Source: Sorghum bicolor (Eukaryota > Streptophyta > Magnoliopsida > Poales > Poaceae). From it: a stretch of 64,000 nt of DNA. Shown here in pieces: positions 8,044 to 19,088 of this stretch; the first letter of the stretch is position 1; every line of letters begins with the position of its first letter. The notes under the pieces were generated by a model. It was not told where the DNA came from. It saw nothing but the letters and a program-made list of their open reading frames with translations, and did not search any database. Location of the stretch: assembly GCF_000003195.3 (NCBI RefSeq), contig NC_012876.2, positions 63,234,407 to 63,298,406 on the forward strand, written 5' to 3'. Position numbers and translations under genes: made by a program.

Positions 8044-11000
8044 TAATGCCAAACCAAGACAGGACACTTTGCCTTTGGGTAAAAGCACCGATACAAGGAG
8101 ATGGGTCAGCGAAGTCCCGTTGCCCGAGGCCGAGGCGACTTCTCCAGCAACAGCGTTGTATTGGGTTCAGGGAAATCTCGCTCAAGAGATCCAATCCAAA
8201 TGTATCTTTTTTTAACTAACTTTGGTCTCTTTTCACCAAGTTTTAAATAAATTTCTGCAGCCTCCAGTTCCTAAAAAAAAAGAGATCCATTCGTTTGTTG
8301 CAGACCGCCGGAGCAACCAGCTGTTCAGGCCATCGCCGTCGTTCGGCAGGTGGTATGGTGCGTCACCGCCGCCGCCGCTGCCGCTGACCGACAACGCAGC
8401 CTCTGCAGGATTTGGCAAACGTACGACGACCGCAATCCTGCCCAGCTATGGCATGCGCGTCGACGAGCATGACCTGACCTGTGCATGCACGCGAGCTTCA
8501 AATATGTGCTCTATTTAGGTAGCATTCTTGGTAATCACTTGATCCTGTAAATTGAAGCTTGTTAGGCTGTTTGGATTTGTAGAATTGTTCCTTGATCATA
8601 GAACTTGATGTCTGATGAAATGTGTTTAGTAGAATCAGGGCCGGCCCTGGCATTATGGTGGTCTGGGGCGAGTGAAAGTTGGGGGTCTATTCCTAATATA
8701 CATGTGCAATATTTTTTTTCTCAAATCTGAAGCTAATGTTATATATTTGGCACATAGAAATGCTTAAACAGTATATTTGGACGAAGTAGGCTAATGCTTG
8801 CGTGAGGGTAGGAAGAAGCCGAACATGCTTTTCAATGAAAAAAAAATAAACTAACTTTGATACTGAACTCTAGCTGGTTATCTGAATGCTATTTGAGTGC
8901 TATCTGAATATTACCTGAATGTTATCTACCTGAATGCTACCTGAATGTTATCTAGCTACCTGAATGTTATCTGAATGTTAGTATGGACTAATGAGTTATC
9001 TGAATGTCTAAGTCATTCTGTGTCATCAGTATAACAATTTTTAGCAAAAGGTTGTTCCTGTTTTCCTATGTAGCTGTATTCAGTGATACAAGAAATTGGA
9101 AGGTGCACATGTTACATGTATAGTTGTTCTGCTTTGTCATTTTAGTTCTGCTGCTTTTGTGTGAACATGTGAGCGTTATCTGAATGCCTATAGTCAATGT
9201 GGTTGTAACTATATATAATATAATCATTATATTGATGGTTTCTTAAAAATATTGTAATTATGTTGCTTTTATTTATCTTTGACAAATAGACATACAATGA
9301 TATACAAATATTTATTTACAATTAATCATAGCCACATGTAGGACATTAAATAGCTTAGAGACAAAACTTTGTCTATGGATTGAATGACCGGTCTTTATAT
9401 CTATCTGTATGATAGATTCGAGACGTTTAGAGACAGACCCATCCGTGGATTGTACACGCTCTTACGTACAATGCCTAAATCTAACACGCGGTCTTATTGT
9501 CTTAGGTCCATCTCTGCAACCAAGGCAAAAGAGAAGCTGAGCGACCTGACTAGGCTAAGAGCATTTTTTTAGGGAACAGGAGGGGTCAGGAGCCCTACTG
9601 AAAATTTATTAAAAAAACAGACTAAAAGTTGTTGCATAGTGATTCAGTATTACAAGGATAAAAAAGCTAAGAGCATTTCTAAGAGTCTTTCTAAAATTTG
9701 GTATCAAAATTTTATTTAAGTAAAAGATATATTGTATATGTTTGTCCAACAACTTTCTATATCTTGTGCGCATTTTAGATAGTCAACCCTTGCTCTCCAT
9801 CTTTAGCTAGCGAGAAATTTGAAATAGAGAGCCTATATTTGAAGATCCAATTAAAGAGGACATTGGAGTGTATTTTTTCATTAAAATATCTATTTTTATA
9901 AATTAGAAAGGATATTTGGAGTTACTCTAATATGCTAAGCATGCATAGACCAGATAGCTAGATTTACTTGATTCCAAATTATTGCGGAAATATTTTGGTT
10001 CAGATTCCCTTAAAAATATTTCTCTGATGAATCAGGATTACTTCGTAGAACCGTTTGACTAGCCCTTGGATTCTTGTAGAATTAGAATTAGGAGGAAATA
10101 GATTTTGGGTGTTTCTCTGGACTATAAAAAACAAGAAAATCTGTTCCATGCTATCTCCTTAATACGATTCGTGCACTAAAAGAAGGCAAGCCAACGTGGC
10201 CACGTCGCCCGCAATTCTTGGCCGTCCGATCGGCCGGACGGACGAACCAGATCGGGCCGTTCTCTATTATTTTGTAAAAAATCGCTCACACTTTGTTGAA
10301 ATATAACCCGCTGTCCAGCCTACTCTCTCAGGTTTTTATTCAAAATAGTCCTCCAACTTTACTGAAATTAAAGATCAATTCATATCAGCCTGCCTCTAGC
10401 CTGGGCTGGCCTCAAGCTTGCTGGACCTAAGTGGGCCGAATACGGCCCTATACTATTTTTATTTTCCTATTAATTTTAATATTTTCTTTTCAAAATAGAG
10501 ATCTCCAAAAATTCGTAAAAACTTATAGAAAATTCATAAAAATACCAACTAATTTTGTTGAGTTTCTTATGACTAGATCTATGTATTTAACTTAAAATAT
10601 CATATGATTTAGTGTATTTTATTTGATAGATATATACATCTATAATTTTATGTCAGTGATTAATTTTTTGCTCATATCGCATATGAACTGAAAATATCTC
10701 CCCAGAATTAACTCTAAATAAATTCATACCCTTTTTCACAATCTTTGCTTTCTAATTCTCCTCACCTTAACTCTAAATCAATTCATACATTTTTTCATAA
10801 TCTTCATTTCCTAATCCTCTAATTTTATACTAACTCGTAATACAAAATAATCCAAAACAAATAATCGCTGACATACATATACGAAGCCAAATACTTCACC
10901 ATATATATAACATTCCGTACGCTCGCATATATGAGTACATCATCTCACGCATGTAAACAAACAAAATGAATACACTTAAAATGTACGCCATATAAAGAAA

Positions 11001-11184
11001 AAAAATAAAAACATATAGACACATGTACGACGCATAGCTAACCACTGGCCATAAAGCGGCAACGCCGCACACATTTCTAGTTCTCTCTAAAATGCCCTCC
11101 TATTGTGCTGCTTGGTGCCCATGGCCCATGTGAGGCCCGTTTGCATATTGGGCAGCCCATTGACAGTATACATGTCGATTCCTA
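8044..11184. other. intergenic, eroded repeats, no gene supported
   Basis: 8270-8520 is a GC-rich patch (CCGCCGCCGCC) without a convincing gene. 8875-9010 is a small tandem array of CTGAATGYTATCT units. 9666-9938 looks like an eroded MITE (GAGCATTTCTAAGAG to a degenerate right end). 10190-10680 contains GGCCACGTCGCCCGC and AAATTCATAAAAATACC-type sequence that may be an old LTR-retrotransposon piece. Nothing else is recognisable. Confidence 0.45.
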
Positions 11185-11391
11185 AGGCCTTGTTTAGTTC
11201 TTAAAAAATTTTGCAAAATTTTTCAGTATGCATGGAGTATTAAATATAGATGAAAATTAAAACTAATTGCACAGTTTGGTCGAAATTGACGAGACGAATC
11301 TTTTGATCCTAGTTAGTCTATAATTGGACAATATTTGTCAGATATAAACAAAAGTACTACTATTCCTATTTTGCAAAACTTTTTGGAAGAA
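11185..11391. mobile_element. MITE, GGCCTTGTTTAG family, right end degraded
   Basis: It begins GGCCTTGTTTAGTTC after TAA and carries the family core in reverse order (ATTAAATATAGATGAAAATTA, GACGAATCTTTTGA, CAATATTTGTCAGATA). The expected terminal AACAAGGCC is missing. Confidence 0.7.
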
Positions 11392-11477
11392 CAACTACTA
11401 CCTACCATCCAGGATGATTCATTCGTGGCATGTCACGCAGCTAGCAGGGTGGACGTACGGAAGGAACCTTAACTGAG

Positions 11478-11656
11478 GCCTCGCCTTGTTTGGTTCAAAT
11501 CCAAAAAAATATTTATCCATTCTGTCGAATTTTTAGACATATACATAAAGTATTAAATATAGACAAAAAAATTAATTTATTAGTCTATATTTAACACTTT
11601 AAACGTGTGCCAGCATATTCGATGTGAGACCTAATTTTCTTTTAACTAAACAAGGT
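11478..11656. mobile_element. MITE, GGCCTTGTTTAG family, internally deleted
   Basis: The left end is GCCTTGTTTGGTTC and the right end is AACTAAACAAGGTTT. The core ATTAAATATAGAC and ATTCGATGTGA blocks are present, but the middle is shortened to about 180 bp. Confidence 0.65.
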
Positions 11657-11715
11657 TTGAGTTGTTTACGGACAAACCGACGAGATCAAAAACAAGAAAA
11701 GTAACTATACATATA

Positions 11716-11968
11716 CTCTCTTCGTATAAAAATTAAAAATATTTTTGGACAAGATTTGGGTTAAATATTAGAAATATAAATCATCAATAACTTTTAAATT
11801 ATTGAATTTGCAAATGTGAAAATTATATGAATAGATTTGTCTTGAAAAATAGTTTTATAAAAATATACATATATCATTTTTCTCGAAATACTTTTATTAA
11901 AATAAGAGGTTAAAGTTCTGTTCTGGAGATCGTGTTGCTGTCCCAAACGACATTCTACGCGGAGGGAG
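11716..11968. mobile_element. Stowaway-like MITE, eroded
   Basis: The left end CTCTCTTCGTA and right end CGGAGGGAG are flanked by TA on both sides, as expected for Tc1/mariner Stowaway elements (CTCCCTCCGT consensus). The interior is AT-rich. Confidence 0.6.
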
Positions 11969-13130
11969 TACTATACATATGATGAAGGTCGATAACGATG
12001 GTCGATCAGTCGATGTGCTGATAACTTTTCTAACAGTATTTATATATGTACAACTGAACATACTAGAATCACGAGATATGCTCGATGGAATTGAGAAATA
12101 TTCTCGGCCATAGAAAAATGCAGGGAAGTAGCACCAGTAGTCCACCTAAGCTCAGGAGATATGCTCTTCGGAATATATGTTAGTTGTACGGACTAACTCG
12201 ATATAGCATTGTCTTCTGAAGGAACCACACACATTTCCTGGCAATATGCCAATATATTATGATGGGTTCATCTCTCCATCTTTTGGAACATCATCAAGTA
12301 CAATAATATGCAGCATGCATGCATGTGCAGGTAATTAGCAACAGTGCTCATGTGACGCTCAATAATTAATCTGAATGTATCATCGTGTCCTCAGAGACTG
12401 ATTCATTGTGTAATGCACAAATACTAATTCCCGATTGCTGTCCCTGATGACGTCTTCAGTGATGTATGGATGCATCATCGCTGAGGGCGATGCCGTCTGT
12501 CGATCTCCTCGTATTGGCACTGCAAGCTGTAAGAATGCGACGGCCGTTTGCGGCGAGCTACGGCCAGGGAGGTGACTCGGTGAGTGATTACCGATAAGCC
12601 TGGTGGCCTGTCCACGAAACGCATACATGGCTGTCGTCGATGGAGATCGTCGTCTTCCTGGTTATCCTAGCTTAGTTTTCCCCCTTGTTGCGTTGTGCAT
12701 TGTTCCTGGTGGGCAGAATCGGATTCTTCAGCGTTTTCATTCTCTTCGTTCTGTCTGTGTGCCTCTCCTGCACTTGCTGTCACAGTCGATCGAACTACTC
12801 TACCTGAATTCATGTGAAAAAGAATTCATCTTCAGAGCCACGCTCACTTTATCCATTCATGTCCTGAAGCTCTCAGTGGATACTGAAATTTCTGTTCCTG
12901 CTCAAGCTGCTCTGGTTGGTTCAGTAATTCAGGACTTCAGGTTGGCTTTGTGCCTTTGTTCATCAGCTGCTGAGCTGGAACATCTGTGGTTGAGAGTTGA
13001 GACATGTCTGGCTCCACAAGTAGTGGTCCACTCCACTCCAATGCAAATCGCTGATAATGCATGCATGGATATGGATCGGTGGACAATCGATCTGGCCCAC
13101 ATTGCCTACTTTTGTTTCCATTAGAAGGTA
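11969..13130. other. intergenic with an isolated 173-codon open frame (12603-13124, +)
   Basis: The only notable open frame runs 12603-13124 (+) and starts MACPRNAYMAVVDGDRR. It has no recognisable domain, no homology I can recall and no clear promoter or splice signals. It ends seven bases before a Stowaway MITE. It may be chance, a gene relic or a small lineage-specific gene. The rest is AT-rich without features. Confidence 0.2.
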
Positions 13131-13390
13131 CTCCCTCCATCCCAAATTATAAGTCATTCCAAGAATCTTGGAGAGTCAAAGTATTTTCACGTTTGACCAA
13201 AATTATAGAGAGAAATACTAAAATTTGTAACGTAAAGTGAGTATACTATGAAAATATAATTAAGGAAGAATCTAATGATAGTTAGTTGGTATCATAATAA
13301 TAATTATTTTATCATATAAATTTGGTCAAACTTAGAAAAATTTGACTCTCCAAGATTCTTGGAATGACTTACAATTTGGAATGGAGGGAG
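13131..13390. mobile_element. Stowaway MITE, intact ends (260 bp)
   Basis: Terminal inverted repeats CTCCCTCCATCCCAAATTAT and its near complement at the right end (CAATTTGGAATGGAGGGAG) lie between TA dinucleotides. Longer internal pairing includes CATTCCAAGAATCTTGGAGA and its complement. TA targets and CTCCCTCC ends are diagnostic of Stowaway elements mobilised by mariner-like transposases. Confidence 0.9.
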
Positions 13391-13488
13391 TAGTAATGAT
13401 GCTCTTGACATTGAGGTAACCTATTCCACTTTGGTTGGCTGCTTAGCCCTGCGACTCATAATGTAAGACCTACGTCCACTAATTGTTG

Positions 13489-13735
13489 TTGAAGCAAGTA
13501 ACCTACTAGAATTAATCATTTATATCCCTGCGTCATATATATGCAGTTGAAGCCAAGTAACCTAGAATTAATCATTTATATCCCTGTGTCACATATATGC
13601 AGTTGAAGCAAGTGACCTGACACGGTACCATCCATGTCTATACTATTACAAAATTACATAGTTTAAATCAGGCCCGTACTTTTATTAATTGAAGCAAGTG
13701 ACCTGACACCATCCATGTCTCTGCTATCACAAAAG
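13489..13735. repeat. short tandem/dispersed repeats of a ~57-bp unit
   Basis: TTGAAGCAAGT-type unit starts occur at 13489, 13547, 13603 and 13689. The first two copies share AGAATTAATCATTTATATCC. The last two share AAGTGACCTGACAC and CCATCCATGTCT. Confidence 0.7.
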
Positions 13736-13760
13736 TAGGCCTATGCTTTCATATATCTTT

Positions 13761-14119
13761 GGCCCTATTGATACCCTATGGTTATAATAATAAGATTATA
13801 CAATCAAGTTATGATTCATACAAAGTTAATTATAATATGGATTATTATCATAAAAAAATCCTTGATATTGTAATCCCATAATCCACGGAATACATGATTT
13901 TGTAGGATTATGGGTGCTACAAGTCCAATCCCCTCTCTCCGCCTTCTCCTCTCTTTAGTTGTCATCTTCTAAGGGTGAAATAAGGATTTCACGCTTTAAG
14001 TAATCTTAATAATTTATGGATCCAAACACTCTGAATATTATAATCTATAAACCTAATTATAATAATAATCTTATGCAAAATCCAAATTATATAATTCAGG
14101 TGTGATCCAAACAAACCCT
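13761..14119. mobile_element. MITE-like foldback element (359 bp)
   Basis: The left end is GGCCCTATTGATACCC and the right end is GTGATCCAAACAAACCC. Inner inverted blocks (TTATAATAATAAGATTATA near the left, AATTATAATAATAATCTTAT near the right) support a foldback structure. The superfamily is not determined. Confidence 0.5.
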
Positions 14120-15376
14120 AAGACGTTGATTAACCCGGCCACCTACTTTGTAAACTTGTCTTCGCTCCTCTTGAGAAGTTATTAGTGGCATGCAGAGCTC
14201 TCCAGTATTTTCAAGAAAATGTGTTAACACTTCACATATATATATATATATAAAAAATCAAAACCGCAACATTGCTTAACGAAACATGGTAGAAAATAAC
14301 CGTACCAATGTTTCTAGACCAAGCATAATAAAAATTCTAGCTAGCAACAGTACAAGCGTACAGCGTCTTGAGCCGGTGGCAGAAAGCGACCACTGACAAA
14401 ATTTGAGGACAAGAAGCTGCGCTTGGTTTGGAGCTAAGCTAATTATTGGCGCCATAATTTGGCAATTAAAAAGTGTCATGCCGGTGCAGTGTTGTGAGGC
14501 TGTCATTATTGGCTTGCAACATGAGCAAAAGCGTAGCCGCGTAGGCTCACCGACCGACCCTGTCCGGAGGCGGTGGCCCGGTGACATCTTTGGCAGCCGG
14601 CCAATGCACGACTGCTTGGCTTGGCTTGGCTCGGCCCGGCCGGCCCCTGTTGTCCAGGGGCATGGACGCATGGTCGACAGGTCGAGCCGCCCTTCGCCAC
14701 CGACTGCTATGTCAGCAAGGATGTATGCTACATATTCAAGAAAAAATATACTAGTATTATTAGGTTATTAATAGGTGATCTTTGAAAAAAAAAGGTTACT
14801 GGCAGCTATACTTTATCTAGAAAATATTGTGTGCTGATAATTTATTTATTGTCCTAACTCCTAAGTAAATATAGATTTTTTTTTTGCAAGGACTAAAATA
14901 GAGATGTAGTGAAAATTGCCTAGAGCTGCACATGCGTAGTTAAGGAAATTACAGCTACATGGGGTTTTGGTTTGTGGACCTGGCAAAACCCCATGGACGT
15001 GGCATTAAATATTCCTTTTTTTTGCGATTGAAATAATCTATAGGAGTATTTCACCCAGAGTAGATGATATATGTCTTCTTGTTCTTCAGCACTACTTCAA
15101 CGGTACTTTTTAGCAAATAATAATATTTTTTCTCATGATAAATTAGAATAAACAACATTATAAGTTAAATTTCAGTAAAACGGACATATATAAAGGATCT
15201 AACCGGACAAGACAGCCCCACAAAATGATTGCACCAGCAAATAGTGCGTAGTGACGGGCACATGAGCAGTACTACTGCTGCTAGTACACATTGCTAGTCA
15301 ACTGCTCTAATTGAAGTTTTTTATAAGAAAACATTCCACCTAATCCCCGCAGCAAATTTGGTTTAGTTAGGTCTAA
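14120..15376. other. intergenic, no gene supported
   Basis: There is a TA microsatellite at 14235-14252. 14400-14700 is moderately GC-rich with overlapping open frames on both strands, none with a recognisable domain. The remainder is AT-rich. Confidence 0.5.
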
Positions 15377-15615
15377 AGCCTTGTTTAGATCTGATTTTTT
15401 TAATTTTAATACTGTAGCATTTCCGTTTATATTTGACAACTATTGTCCAACCATGATTTAGGCTCAAAAAATTTCTCTCGCAATTTTCAACCTAATTGTA
15501 CAATTAGTTATTTTTTTAAGTTTTATATTTAGTGCTCCATACATGTGCTACAAGATTCGATGTGACGGGAAATCTTGAAAAAGGTTTTAAATCGTGGAGG
15601 GAACTAAACAAGGCC
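15377..15615. mobile_element. MITE, GGCCTTGTTTAG family, intact (239 bp, TAA target duplication)
   Basis: The ends are AGCCTTGTTTAGAT and AACTAAACAAGGCC with TAA on both sides. A three-base TWA duplication points to PIF/Harbinger (Tourist-type) mobilisation. The interior has the family blocks ACTGTAGCATTTCCG, TATTGTCCAACCATGA and GATTCGATGTGACGG. Confidence 0.8.
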
Positions 15616-16900
15616 TAAATAATATGCCTGCTATTTTTGTGGTCGACATCCTGGTCCAAACTGACAGCATGATTTGCTCTTTGCCTCTTTGGTACTGTGC
15701 TGCATTCACAGTACTCCTTTCTCTTTTTGGGAAGACATGCATGTACCAGGGTGACATAACAACTGCATGTGTCCATACTTCTGCTGTCAAGTGAAGACCG
15801 AGTGCCACTGACATTGTGGACCAGAGGTCATACCCCAGTCAAACTGTCAAACCAGCAGGAACGGGAGAGAGACACATACAGTCAGCACCATCCGTAGCCG
15901 GCCTGCTGAGAGTCGGATGAGGAGATGTACAGATAAGCATGTAAAAACATGACATGTTCAGATGATGTATGCTAGTACATATCTACTCCTATTTGTGTAC
16001 CATCAATAAACTCCCGTGAAAGAAACGTCCAAGTTAAATTCGGACATCGACAGCTCTGTTACGTATCCTAATTATTATTACCCTCTTCCTTTTCTTGCAT
16101 TGGTAGCCGATTATGATCGAAAAACTAATCCAGCATAAAATACGCAGTTTGGCGGCTAAAGCACGTCAGCATCGTTTACCAGGCGTCCAGTTGGAGAAGA
16201 AAGCGAGAGGAAATTGACGTCGTTGAAACGTGCCGGACAAGCACATACTAATGTTCAACGTCGAGTACTATAGCATGTCCAATCGTGCATCATGAAGCTA
16301 CCAAGAAGCAATGCATGCATATTAAGCAATACGGACACCGTCATCACATCACTGTGATTGTAACTGATCTTATTTTTCTCCCCTCCCTATTTCCTTTGCG
16401 TGTGTGTGTGTGTGTGTTTTTTTCCGTTTGCTAGCATATGTAGTTATCTTAAACCTTACTAGAATTTTAATTAGGATGAGTTACATATATGCAAATAGTT
16501 CGTTCAACTCGTGTCCACCCCGGATTCGAATTCTATGGTTAAGCTACAGATGAGAAGAGAAGAAACAGGTTGCGCGACATAATTGACCGTGCAAAGGTTT
16601 GGTCGTCCCAAGTCGGGTCTCTTCGAGCCTGTGGAAGGGGAAAATTTTTAAATAAAAAATTGCTTGAAGTAATAATATATATCATTTACTTGCACGAGAC
16701 AACAAAAATATGAGCGAAACGTATAGAGAAGATGATTCGAGCGTCGCCATCGGTGAGCTAGAGCGGAAACGTGCCGGAACTTGCTGAGCGTGTCATGTAC
16801 CGTGTGTGTTGCTGCACTGCAGGTTTCGTTACGTTTCGTACGTACGTCCGGCATTTTTTTTTAAACAACGTCCGGCATTTTTCAAAGAGAAGAGAACATG
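15616..16900. other. intergenic, no gene supported
   Basis: There is a GT microsatellite at 16400-16417. Scattered open frames are short and unsupported. No repeat ends are recognised. Confidence 0.5.
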
Positions 16901-17140
16901 TCCTTGTTTAGTTTCCAAAAATTTTACAAAATTTTTCAGATTTTCCGTCACATCAAATCTTTAGACGTATGCATAGAGTATTAAATATAAATGAAAATAA
17001 AAACTAATTGTACAGTTTAATCGGAATTGATGAGACGAATCTTTTGAGCCTAGTTAGTCTATAATTAGATAATATTTGTCAAATACAAACGAAAGTGTTA
17101 TTATTCCTATTTTGCAAAAAATTTTAAAGTAAACAAGACC
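16901..17140. mobile_element. MITE, GGCCTTGTTTAG family, reverse orientation
   Basis: The left end is TCCTTGTTTAGTTTCC and the right end is AAGTAAACAAGACC. The interior carries the reverse-order family core including TTAAATATAAATGAAAATAA and GACGAATCTTTTGAGCC. Confidence 0.75.
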
Positions 17141-17178
17141 CATGGTTTCGTCCTGTAGTCAAGCAACAGCCGGACAGG

Positions 17179-17237
17179 TCGGACGACGATCGTGTGGCTG
17201 AGATGGGGAGATCGGACGACGATCGTGTGGCTGAGAT
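17179..17237. repeat. 26-bp perfect direct repeat, period 33
   Basis: TCGGACGACGATCGTGTGGC, extended by six more identical bases, occurs at 17179-17204 and 17212-17237, about 40 bp right of a MITE. It looks like a local slippage or repair duplication. Confidence 0.8.
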
Positions 17238-17990
17238 TAATTTGATGGTGAGATCGATGATGATTGCTGGCACGTACTTAGCAGAGGTAATTATCCAGCT
17301 GAGCTTGTGTTAGTTTACTTCCTCCGATCGTAAGTTATTTTTTATTTATTGCATTTCTTCCAGTGTCTAATAAGCAACAGTGCTCAAGACTTTGATAAGT
17401 GCCGTAAATCTTACTGTTTGAAAATATTTATATTTTTGGCAATATTCGTGTTCAAAGTAGTCTGGTTAATGGAGAACACTTCTTTACATGTGATACATTT
17501 TTTATGCAACCTGGTTACAGCAAGGTGATTTACACCTAGATAGCTTTTTATTCACAAGTGAAATTAAAAGACAGCCCAAAGTGACACGTGCCATGGTCTC
17601 AAATACACTGTATGTACAGCATTACTCCAAAAATAGCGAATATTCTTTTCCCGCATATGCTTATACTGGAGGGCTGCTACAGTATGCTAGATTCGACTGA
17701 TCTTGGGCCATTGCATCATCAACTGCAGTGACAGTAATGCATGAACTACCAATAGCGTATACAAAAATCATCCTTATTTCTTCATCACAATCTAATATGC
17801 ATTAATTGATTGTCAACAAAAATATGCATTAATTGGTTGATTGATGAGGTAGAGATATGACCATGGTTGAAATAATATCCAAAATTTTGATGTATAGATG
17901 ACCTGAATTCAACCCATATTTGCATGCTCTCCTACCAATCATAAAAGTCACATGAAAAAAAGTTTCTTTTGCCTGCAACAATTGTAATAA

Positions 17991-18220
17991 GGGGATGTTT
18001 GGTTGGGGTTGGTAAAGTTTAATAGGTACTGTAACATTTTCGTCTTATTTGAAAATTATTATCCAATCATAGACTAATTAGACTTAAAAGATTCGTCTCG
18101 CAAATTACTCTCTAGTTATGTTTTTAGTCTCGTAAATAGTCTATATTTAGTATTTCATGTATGTGTCTAAATATTCGATGTGACAGACAGTAAAGTTAAC
18201 GGAGGAAACCAAATACCCCT
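17991..18220. mobile_element. MITE, divergent member related to the GGCCTTGTTTAG family
   Basis: The ends GGGGATGTTTGGTT and AACCAAATACCCCT are flanked by TAA. The interior shares ACTGTAACATTTTCGTC, AAAAGATTCGTCTCGCAAATTA and TATTCGATGTGACAG with the main family. Confidence 0.65.
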
Positions 18221-19088
18221 TAAACTTTAGGTAAAACATTGTGGACCAAACAAATTTAATGTTTCATCCCTCCACCAAAATAGACCACAGAGCAAACAAG
18301 AGCACACGTCACCATACCAACCTCCCCCTCCTCCCATCCATTCATGTTTGTTCCCTTCACAAACCAACACACAAGTTTATAAAATAAACAATATGAAATA
18401 ATGCCACAGAAAATACATAAACATATGCTACATGTTCTCTAAAATATTCCACCTCAGCACATAGACAAAAGAACAAAAGATAATGCCAATAAGCCAAGCC
18501 ACCTAGCCAATCACTCACTAGTCATCCTAGTCATCAACATCTCCCCCTCTCTAACCAACTACTCTCCCTTCCAATCCAATAGAGAACAGAATCCTTAACC
18601 TTCTTCTAGATCCTATATTTTTTCTCCAAATAACGAAAATAGAAAAAAAAAAGGCGAGATAATAAGAGAGAGGAGACACCCTCCGGGCCTTCCTCTTCCT
18701 CCCTGTTCCTCTGCTTGCTTGCTCACCCACCCTGTCTCGGTCTCTCCCTGCCTACCAGGAGGAGCCAAATCATCCAGCCCCGCCCCCAACGAAGCAAGGC
18801 GCCACGCCATTCTCGCGAGCGCACAGGAGGGCAGGAAAAATCATCGCCTTGCACCTCTCACCTCCTCCACCAAAATCCTCCAGAAACCCGATCTTTATTT
18901 CCACCAAAAGATCCTTCTTTTCTGGGTCGATACAGATATACGACGCTATTTATAGCGTCTGGCCTCGTGGAAAGGCGCTCCGCTCTTGGCTGGCTCTCGC
19001 TACCTGCGGGGCTGTTGATTTGGGCAGGCACGAGGCAGTCAAATCCGCCTGCGGCTGAAGAGGGGGGCAAGGGTCGCGCGCCGGGCGC
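18221..19088 (+). promoter_or_regulatory. promoter and 5' leader region of the TBC gene
   Basis: The sequence turns from AT-rich to C/T-rich after ~18540, as is common in grass promoters and leaders. No coding frame is supported before the ATG at 19089. The transcription start cannot be placed. Several ATGs upstream could form small upstream frames if the leader is long. Confidence 0.45.

Noticed and set aside
13489..13735. CRISPR-like regular repeat array
   Set aside because: Repeats are imperfect, the spacing is irregular, and this is nuclear plant DNA, where CRISPR arrays are not expected.
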